Assembly: GCA_025360455.1 (NCBI GenBank)
Contig: JANYCF010000365.1
Location: forward strand, 1-35,023
DNA length: 35,023 bases
Direction of reading: 5' to 3'
From: Opitutaceae bacterium
Lineage (GTDB): Bacteria; Verrucomicrobiota; Verrucomicrobiia; Opitutales; Opitutaceae
Below are positions 29,203-35,023 of the stretch, piece by piece (position 1 is the first letter of the stretch; every line of letters starts with the position of its first letter). The notes beneath the pieces were generated by a model. That model was given only the letters and a program-made list of their open reading frames with translations. It had not been told where the DNA came from and did no database searches. A program made the position numbers and the translations under genes.

Positions 29203-31224
29203 ATGCGCAACGTTCTTCGCCTAACTCCTCTACTCCTCTGTTTGTCCGCCACGATCATGGCGCAAACCACTACGGAACCAGCCGTCCAACTGGAGCCCAT
29301 GGTCGTGGAAGGCCATTTGCTTACCGAAACTCCTGCGACCGTGACGACGGTCAATCTGGATTCTGAGCCTCTGATCTTCGCCACCACGACCGGTCTCGCG
29401 GACCGCACGGCCAATTTTTTCATCGCGACGAATGACGCCGAATCGTTCAACGATATTTTTTCTCTGCGCGGCCTGACCAACACGCCCATCTTTGGTGACC
29501 CGGCGATCAGTTTCTACCTCGACGATTTGCCCCTCGGCAGTGGATTCACGTTTCCGGTTAATCTTTCCGGTTTCGCTCGTGCGGAACTTCATCGCGGCCC
29601 GACGCAGAATACCGTGTTCGGTCGCGCCGGCTCAGCGGGCGTGGTGACGTTTGCGACTCCGGCACCCACGACGAATCTGGCGGGCGACCTGCGCGTCAGC
29701 TATGGCAGCTACAACGCCCGTCAGATCTCAGCAGATTTGAGCACGGCGTCGAGCGGCCCCACGGACGCCTACGTGGCTCTCAACTATGCGGCTCGCGACG
29801 GTTACATCACCAACACCACGCTGAATCGCGATATCGACAATAAGGATTCGCGTTCCGCACTCGTACGCCTGCGCACACGGCCAAGCGAGACGAGTGAGCT
29901 CACGCTACTCGTGACGGCACTGCGCGCACGCGATGGCGTGCAGCCGCTGGTGCCGCTGAGTGGCCCGATGTTCTCGGTTGATCGTGCCACCGAGGGCCTG
30001 ACCCATGTCGATGCCTGGAACGCGGCCTTGACCGCCGCGTTCACTACGCCGGTTGGCCGGCTGACCGCCACGACGAGTCACAACGACTGGAATCTCGGTC
30101 CGTATTCGAGCACGCTCGGTTTTGGTTTCGCCGATCTGATCAACAACGTCACCCAGCAGCAGCGCACGTGGAGCGAGGAAGTGAAGCTCGTCTCCGACGA
30201 GAAATCCGCCACGCACTGGCAGGTCGGCGGGTTTTATTCGGATGTCCACACCGAGGGTTCCTTCGAGCGGTTGTTTGGTCCTTTCACTTTTGAACAATCG
30301 GATTACCGCATCTCGAATCGGAATCTCGCGGTCTTTGGCGAAGCGACTTTCAAGGTGGCGCCGGCGGTCAGTCTCACTGCGGGTCTGCGGCTCGAAGATT
30401 CGCGTAAGAAATTCCATCGCGTGGAAACAGTTCCTACGCCCCAAACCTATCAGCTCGAACGCACGGGGTCGGCGTGGTTGCCCAAGCTGGGGCTGAGCTA
30501 CGAGGCCAGTCACTTCACGCAGTACTTCGCCACAGTGGGAGCGGGGTTCAAGCCCGGCGGTTTTTCCGCATTCACGGGCAACCGCGCGCTAGCCGGGTTC
30601 GGTCCCGAGCGGACAAAAACTTTTGAGGCCGGCGTCACGCACACGACGAAGGACAAATCACTCGCCGCCACCTTTCGCGTTTTCTACTACGACATCGACG
30701 GTTACCAAATCGAGCGCTCGTTCGCGACGAGCTCCGTGGCGGATGACTACCTCGTGCTCAACGCGCCCCGTGCCCGCTCGCTCGGCGGCGAATTGGAGCT
30801 GACGTGGCGTCCTGTCACCGGCCTGACGCTCGCCGCCGATCTCGGCCGGACCGACGTGACGCTGCGCAAGTTCATTGATCCTTACACGGGCAATGATTAC
30901 TCCGGGAATCGTGCCCCAGCGGTGCCAGAATACGATGTCAGCCTGCGCGCCGACTATGAGAGCCCGAGTGGATTTTTCGGTGGGGTAGAGCTGACTGCGA
31001 ATGGCCGGACTTATTACACCGAGGCCGAAGATTTGATGTTCGGGCAGAAATCCTACGCGTTGCTCGGTGCCCATCTCGGTTATGCGCACCACGGTTATCG
31101 CGTGACACTTTACGGACAGAACCTGTGCGGCAAAGAATACTACAGCGCGATCACGCCCGGCACTTTTCACGGCACGCCCGGAGCGCCGCGCACGGTCGGC
31201 GTGGAGTTGAGTGCGAAGTTCTGA
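29203..31224 (+). CDS. TonB-dependent outer-membrane receptor
   Basis: Outer-membrane active transporter of 673 residues from the ATG at 29203, which begins a clean signal peptide (MRNVLRLTPLLLCLSATIMA). An in-frame ATG at 29140 would add 21 polar residues. A possible TonB box lies in VQLEPMVVEG. The plug domain covers about residues 35-150 and includes FSLRGLTNTPIFGDPAISFY and AELHRGPTQNTVFGRAGSAG, which corresponds to the usual plug end. The beta-barrel with repeated amphipathic strands follows; late conserved features are YFATVGAGFKPGGFSAF and ERTKTFEAGV. It ends in ...VGVELSAKF with terminal Phe. The barrel resembles FecA/catecholate-type receptors, but the ligand is unknown. No transport partner lies beside it. 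Confidence 0.92.
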   Translation: MRNVLRLTPLLLCLSATIMAQTTTEPAVQLEPMVVEGHLLTETPATVTTVNLDSEPLIFATTTGLADRTANFFIATNDAESFNDIFSLRGLTNTPIFGDPAISFYLDDLPLGSGFTFPVNLSGFARAELHRGPTQNTVFGRAGSAGVVTFATPAPTTNLAGDLRVSYGSYNARQISADLSTASSGPTDAYVALNYAARDGYITNTTLNRDIDNKDSRSALVRLRTRPSETSELTLLVTALRARDGVQPLVPLSGPMFSVDRATEGLTHVDAWNAALTAAFTTPVGRLTATTSHNDWNLGPYSSTLGFGFADLINNVTQQQRTWSEEVKLVSDEKSATHWQVGGFYSDVHTEGSFERLFGPFTFEQSDYRISNRNLAVFGEATFKVAPAVSLTAGLRLEDSRKKFHRVETVPTPQTYQLERTGSAWLPKLGLSYEASHFTQYFATVGAGFKPGGFSAFTGNRALAGFGPERTKTFEAGVTHTTKDKSLAATFRVFYYDIDGYQIERSFATSSVADDYLVLNAPRARSLGGELELTWRPVTGLTLAADLGRTDVTLRKFIDPYTGNDYSGNRAPAVPEYDVSLRADYESPSGFFGGVELTANGRTYYTEAEDLMFGQKSYALLGAHLGYAHHGYRVTLYGQNLCGKEYYSAITPGTFHGTPGAPRTVGVELSAKF

Positions 31225-31252
31225 GCATTTTGATCGAAGGTATTGGTTCGCG

Positions 31253-31331
31253 TGTAGGAGCCTGTTTACAGGCGACTCAGCATGTGGTCCGTCAACGTGC
31301 GTTTCGTGTCGCCTGTAAACAGGCTCCTACA
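31253..31331. repeat. Head-to-head REP pair (BIME-like) between convergent genes
   Basis: Perfect 24-bp inverted arms (31253-31276 and 31308-31331). Each arm carries GTAG and its own hairpin GCCTGT-TT-ACAGGC-type core. It sits between the stops of the TonB-dependent receptor and cstA genes, seven bases from the latter, where it may help end transcription from both sides. Confidence 0.88.
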
Positions 31332-31337
31332 AAAAAC

Positions 31338-33407
31338 TCACGCGCCCGCCTGCGCTTCCACCCCGGCCGCGACATAGGGCTCTTCACTCAGTGTTATCGA
31401 GCGTTTCCCCGTGAGCAATTGCACCCACACGCGGGCGCAGGCGAACACCACCATGATCACGAGCACGAGAAACAGGCCGGTCACCGCCGCATCGATGTAA
31501 TTATTCCACATCAGTTGCCGCCATTGGGTGATTTGCGTGGCAGGTGTGGCGCCATCAGCGGCCATTAATTTTTGATAATTCGCGGCCGCACTCAGAAAAC
31601 CGAGTTTGGGATTGGGCGAAAATATTTTCATCCAGCCGGCGGTCATCGTCACTGTGAGCAGCCACGTGAGCGGCACCAGCGAAACCCAGAGATACCGTAC
31701 CCGACCCATCTTGATTAGCACCGTGGTGCCGAGCGCGAGCGCGATGACGGCGAGTAGCTGATTCGCCACGCCGAAGATGGGCCAGAGGGAATTGATGCCG
31801 CCAAGCGGATCGATCACGCCCTGATAGAGAAACCAACCCCACGCGCCAACAAAGGCGAGGCTCGCGAGATAATTGCCCAGGGTGGAATGGGTGTTGCCGA
31901 GCGGTTTCCAGAGATAACCGAGCAAATCCTGCACAAGGAACCGACCGATCCGCGTACCGGCGTCGAGGGTCGTCAGAATAAACAGCGCCTCGAACATGAT
32001 GGCGAAGTGATACCAAAGGGCCGTGGCGGTTTTGCCGCCAAGCAGACCGGCAAACATGTGCGCCATGCCCACCGCGAAGGTGGGCGCGCCTCCCGTGCGA
32101 CCGACCATGGTTTTTTCGCCGACCGTGGCGGCGAGATCCGACATCTGTTGCGGGGTGACCGGATAGCCGAGTGCGGTGATCTGCTGGGTTACCGCCGCGA
32201 CCTCACCCTTCATGTTGATGGCAAAATATTCCCCGGGCTGCATGGCGCAAGCGGCGATCAGCGCCATGATGCCGACCAGCATTTCGGTGATCATGCCGCC
32301 GTAGCCGACCATTCGGATATGTTTTTCCCGTTCGAGCATTTTGGGCGTGGTGCCCGAGGCAACCAGCGAGTGAAAACCCGACACCGCGGCGCACGCGATG
32401 GTGATGAAGCAAAACGGAAACACCGGGCCGGCGAACACCGGGCCGGAGCCATCGATGAACTTCGTGATGGCGGGCATTTGCAGATGCGGAGAGAGGATCA
32501 CCACCGCGAGGCCGAGCAACGCGACACAGCCAATCTTCATGAACGTGCTCAGATAATCACGCGGCGCGAGCAGCAGCCAGATGGGCAGCACGGCGGCGAC
32601 GAGCGAATATCCCATGATCCACCAAGCGAGCGTTTTTCCATCCAATGTCAGCCATTGTTCGAGTGCGGTGCCTTGAATCCATTGGCCTGCGCCTACAGAC
32701 AGCAGCAAACCGACGACGCCAAACGCACTGACCAAACCGATTTTCCCCGGTACCCAGCGGCGCAGCGCGACGCCCATCAAGAGCGCGAGAGGAATCGTTG
32801 CGGCAATGGTGCAGGTGCCCCACGGACTTTCCGCGAGTGCTTTCACGACCACGAGTCCGAGCACGGCAAGCAGAATCACCATGATCGCCACGACGCTGAT
32901 CTGCGCGAGAATGCCGGCGAAAGGTCCGACTTCATCGCGCAGCATCTGGCCAAGAGATTTTCCGCCGCGACGGATTGAGCAAAAAAGAACAATCGAGTCG
33001 TGCACCGCGCCGCCGAGCGTTGCGCCGATTAAAATCCACAGCATGCCGGGCAAGTAGCCGAATTGCGCGGCGAGGACGGGACCGACGAGCGGACCGGGAC
33101 CGGCGATGGCGGCGAAATGATGCCCGAACACCATCCACTTGTTGGTGCGCACATAATCTTTGCCGTCTTCGTGTGTCACTGCGGGAGTCGCGCGGGTGTC
33201 GTCGAGCGTCAGCACTTTCGCCATGAGCCACGCCGAGTGAAACCGCCAAGCGATCGCGAAGACGCAGCCCGAAGCGATAACCATCCAGAGCGCATTCACC
33301 GGTTCGCCGCGCGACCAAGCCAGCACGCCCAACGAGCCAGCGCCGAGGGCGATAATGCCGGACCAGAGGAGAATATTAGGCCAACGGGAAGTTTTGCCAA
33401 CAGACAT
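31338..33407 (-). CDS. cstA: Carbon starvation protein CstA family (peptide/pyruvate transporter)
   Basis: Large inner-membrane protein of 689 residues with some sixteen hydrophobic segments. Characterised relatives import peptides or pyruvate (CstA, BtsT). Conserved stretches are NKWMVFGHHFAAIAGPGPLV (about 88-107), GAVHDSIVLFCSIRRGGKSL, VSGFHSLVASGTTPKMLERE, YGGMITEMLVGIMALIAACA and a late LTTLDAGTRIGRFLVQDLLG, all typical of CstA. The C-terminal NSLWPIFGVANQLLAVIAL also fits. No short partner protein (as in the btsT-yjiX pair) is seen beside it. It converges on the TonB-dependent receptor gene, with a REP pair between. Only C- and A-rich sequence precedes the ATG. Confidence 0.93.
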   Translation of the reverse strand: MSVGKTSRWPNILLWSGIIALGAGSLGVLAWSRGEPVNALWMVIASGCVFAIAWRFHSAWLMAKVLTLDDTRATPAVTHEDGKDYVRTNKWMVFGHHFAAIAGPGPLVGPVLAAQFGYLPGMLWILIGATLGGAVHDSIVLFCSIRRGGKSLGQMLRDEVGPFAGILAQISVVAIMVILLAVLGLVVVKALAESPWGTCTIAATIPLALLMGVALRRWVPGKIGLVSAFGVVGLLLSVGAGQWIQGTALEQWLTLDGKTLAWWIMGYSLVAAVLPIWLLLAPRDYLSTFMKIGCVALLGLAVVILSPHLQMPAITKFIDGSGPVFAGPVFPFCFITIACAAVSGFHSLVASGTTPKMLEREKHIRMVGYGGMITEMLVGIMALIAACAMQPGEYFAINMKGEVAAVTQQITALGYPVTPQQMSDLAATVGEKTMVGRTGGAPTFAVGMAHMFAGLLGGKTATALWYHFAIMFEALFILTTLDAGTRIGRFLVQDLLGYLWKPLGNTHSTLGNYLASLAFVGAWGWFLYQGVIDPLGGINSLWPIFGVANQLLAVIALALGTTVLIKMGRVRYLWVSLVPLTWLLTVTMTAGWMKIFSPNPKLGFLSAAANYQKLMAADGATPATQITQWRQLMWNNYIDAAVTGLFLVLVIMVVFACARVWVQLLTGKRSITLSEEPYVAAGVEAQAGA

Positions 33408-33491
33408 AAGGGTGAGGTGGGTGTGGCCACCATAGGAAGAATCGTTCGCCCGGCTAGACCAATCTAGATCGCCGTGCGACTTGGCGGTTAT

Positions 33492-33577
33492 GTAGCCGCG
33501 TTTGAGCGAAAGCGAAAACGTGGTTTGCGCCCACGTCTCCCGACCACATTTTCGGGCACCGCCTCAAATGCGGCGAC
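33492..33577. repeat. REP pair of the GTAG-CCGCGTTT subfamily, one unit decayed
   Basis: The left unit has GTAG (33492-33495) and stem CCGCGTTT (33496-33503) with AAACGTGG (33516-33523), nearly identical to the arm at 7167-7198. The right unit is inverted: on the minus strand, head GTCG (33577-33574) and stem CCGCATTT (33573-33566) with AAATGTGG (33551-33544). Overall this is a diverged second copy of the 7167-7321 arrangement without the extra inner units. Confidence 0.78.
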
Positions 33578-33693
33578 ACGGCAGGAAATGAGCCAAGTTG
33601 TATTCGTGAACGAATCACGACACCCGATTGATACGCCCATCCGTGGAAAGCTCTTGGCATTGCGCACCTTGGTCCGCAGCTTTCCGCCACCCC

Positions 33694-34101
33694 ATGCTTA
33701 ACGGCGATATCCGCAGTAAAGTCGACGCGCTCTTGAATGCTTTCTGGACCGGCGGCATTTCCAATCCGCTCGAAGTCATCGAACAGATCACCTACCTGCT
33801 CTTCCTTAAGCGCCTCGACGATCGCCACACTCTGGAAGAAAACAAGGCCGCCGGGCTGAAACTGAAAAAACTCGAACGCCGCGTCTTCCCGGAGGGCAAG
33901 GACCCGAAGAAACGCGTCTACGAGGATTGTCGCTGGTCGAAGTTCAAGAACTTTGAGACGAAGGAAATGTTCGAGGTCGTTAATGATCACGTTTTCCCGT
34001 TCCTGCGCACCCTCGGTGGCGACGACTCCACCTACGCGCACCACATGAAGAACGCGCTCTTCGCTACCCTCCAGCGCCGCGCCTTCCGCGGAGAATTATA
34101 A
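33694..34101 (+). CDS. HsdM N-terminal fragment (truncated type I methyltransferase subunit)
   Basis: Protein of 135 residues from the ATG at 33694 (MLNGDIRSKVDALLNAFWTG). It matches the HsdM N-terminal helical domain (PF12161): NPLEVIEQITYLLFLKRLDD, LEENKAAGLKLKKLERRVFP, then CRWSKFKNFETKEMFEVVND, HVFPFLRTLGG and STYAHHMKN. In full-length HsdM (about 500 residues) this continues into the SAM-binding catalytic domain with NPPF/Y; here it diverges after HHMKNALF and ends 12 residues later. So it can bind neither SAM nor its methylation target. It is either a remnant of a lost type I system or a free-standing domain. The ATPase gene starts 1 nt after its stop. Confidence 0.85.
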   Translation: MLNGDIRSKVDALLNAFWTGGISNPLEVIEQITYLLFLKRLDDRHTLEENKAAGLKLKKLERRVFPEGKDPKKRVYEDCRWSKFKNFETKEMFEVVNDHVFPFLRTLGGDDSTYAHHMKNALFATLQRRAFRGEL

Positions 34102-34102
34102 T

Positions 34103-35023
34103 ATGAACTTCATTGTCGGAGCCCCGCCAAGCGCGCCCCAACCGAGCACTGCTTTTCTGGTTCCCGACAATTGGGATGATTGGTTTAGCTTCCGGACAAT
34201 GTTCGACCTTATCGTCTATGACGAAAATGGGCAGCGCTACGATATCGGTGCAGTGAAGATAGGTGAGCACGGCTTAGCAGCCGATAGCACAGCCTCGCCC
34301 GGTAGACGCGCTCCGACGCTCCCTGAACACTTCGACCGACTAGAAGAAACTCACTTTTCGCTCGGACAGACGGACAACTCGAATCGCTTAGCGAACTGCG
34401 TGCCGATGTTCGCACCGCCATTCTGGGTGCTCTGCGGGACTGCGCCTACAATTTGTCCATATATAGCCAGTATGAAAATGAAGCAGTGATGCAGACCTCC
34501 TTGCTGCGCAGTCTGACCGAATCGCGAGTAACCCAGCGTTTCCACAGATTGGCACACGGGAATGCGGCTCTGACCGACTACTTCTTTGAATATTCATTTC
34601 CTGTCGTTGGTGGCGAAGTGGAGGTGCCAAAATTATCCTTTCAGGTGACGCCATTATCGGAGCCGCCAACCAACATTCACGTCATCATTGGCCGAAACGG
34701 GGTGGGTAAAACTCGGTGCCTCGCCAATCTGACTCAGGCGATTCTGGCTCAGGTAACCCGCGCGGAAGAACACGGGCAAATCTCGGATGTGATGAGTGAT
34801 GGTAAGGCGAGTGCCTTTTCCGGACTGGTTGTTGTTTCATTCAGTGCGTTCGACGAATTCGATTTACCGAGCCAAGTCCGCACCGGCATCCAAGCTCACC
34901 GTGTTGGTATCCATCCAGTTCAAGGCACAGAGCCTCTAAATGTAGCCGAGGTCGCTTTAAACGCTGCAGAGCTGCAGGAGATTTCATTTGAAGAGGATTT
35001 CAAGAGATCGTTCGAGAGATGCT
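34103..35023 (+). pseudogene. AAA family ATPase, frameshifted near 34370, 3' end beyond the window
   Basis: The ATG at 34103 has a GGAG nine bases upstream. The first frame gives MNFIVGAPPSAPQPSTAFLV, PDNWDDWFSFRTMFDLIVYD, IGAVKIGEHGL and FDRLEETHFSLGQTD (to about 34378), then turns to nonsense and stops at 34489. The sense continues in another frame, open from 34327: LESLSELRADVRTAILGALR, then YSFPVVGGEVEVP and the Walker A loop IIGRNGVGKTRCLANL (34690-34713 for GRNGVGKT), running to the window edge. Loss of one base between about 34360 and 34385 would explain it. Walker B and later motifs lie outside. I recall similar ATPases in defence-type loci, but this is memory only. A sequencing error is possible. 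Confidence 0.7.

Noticed and set aside
31887-32978. Open frame of 363 codons opposite cstA
   Set aside because: The product is rich in His, Arg, Asp and Gln, typical of the complement of membrane-helix codons, and has no domain.

Overview
The window is GC-rich chromosomal DNA of a Gram-negative bacterium: it encodes an outer-membrane porin, a TonB-dependent receptor, periplasmic proteins and a urea ABC transporter. Gene content (OmpL-like porin with urtAB, GH9 glycosidase with a DUF4380-like partner, PPi-type phosphofructokinase, RapA, CstA), the near absence of Shine-Dalgarno motifs and the style of the intergenic repeats suggest Verrucomicrobiota, probably Opitutaceae. That assignment is inference from memory of such genomes. 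No tRNA, rRNA, CRISPR array or complete transposase gene was found.

Layout. 1-3533 (minus strand): porin, urtA and the 5' part of urtB, separated by two strong hairpins. 3817-5329 (minus): a haem-binding-domain protein, a DUF3995 membrane protein and a DUF4202 protein. 5480-7159 (plus): AspT/YidE-type transporter. 7160-7442: a cluster of REP-like palindromes. 7443-9215 (minus): ABC exporter. 9358-12866 (minus): GH9 hydrolase translationally coupled to a DUF4380-like protein. 13231-14973 (minus): MFS transporter with its own terminator. 15217-18876 (plus): GbsR/MarR-type regulator preceded by a perfect palindrome, a broken small membrane protein gene preceded by a second copy of that palindrome, a TIGR01777 epimerase-like protein and an unusual DUF805-SRPBCC fusion. 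18877-19361: degenerate repeats. 19362-24312 (plus): an acidic protein of unknown function, a toxin-antitoxin pair and the RapA-type SNF2 ATPase. 24417-24947 (minus): DUF1643 protein. 25182-28922 (plus): purB, an exported ankyrin protein and PPi-dependent phosphofructokinase with a clear terminator. 29203-31224 (plus): TonB-dependent receptor, convergent with cstA (31338-33407, minus). 33694-35023 (plus): an orphan HsdM N-terminal fragment followed at once by a frameshifted AAA ATPase that runs off the window.

Two repeat classes shape the intergenic DNA. The first is a set of short palindromes that begin with GTAG, GTGG or GGAG and are often paired head to head, which is the architecture of REP/BIME elements mobilised by RAYT transposases. 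The second is a family of degenerate elements with TTAACCRCGRA-like termini, which lie at gene 3' ends and supply stop codons to several genes.

The best candidates for something undescribed are the GbsR-TIGR01777-DUF805/SRPBCC locus with its duplicated operator, the HsdM-fragment/ATPase pair, and the many GTRG-headed REP subfamilies. Most other genes are ordinary housekeeping or transport genes.
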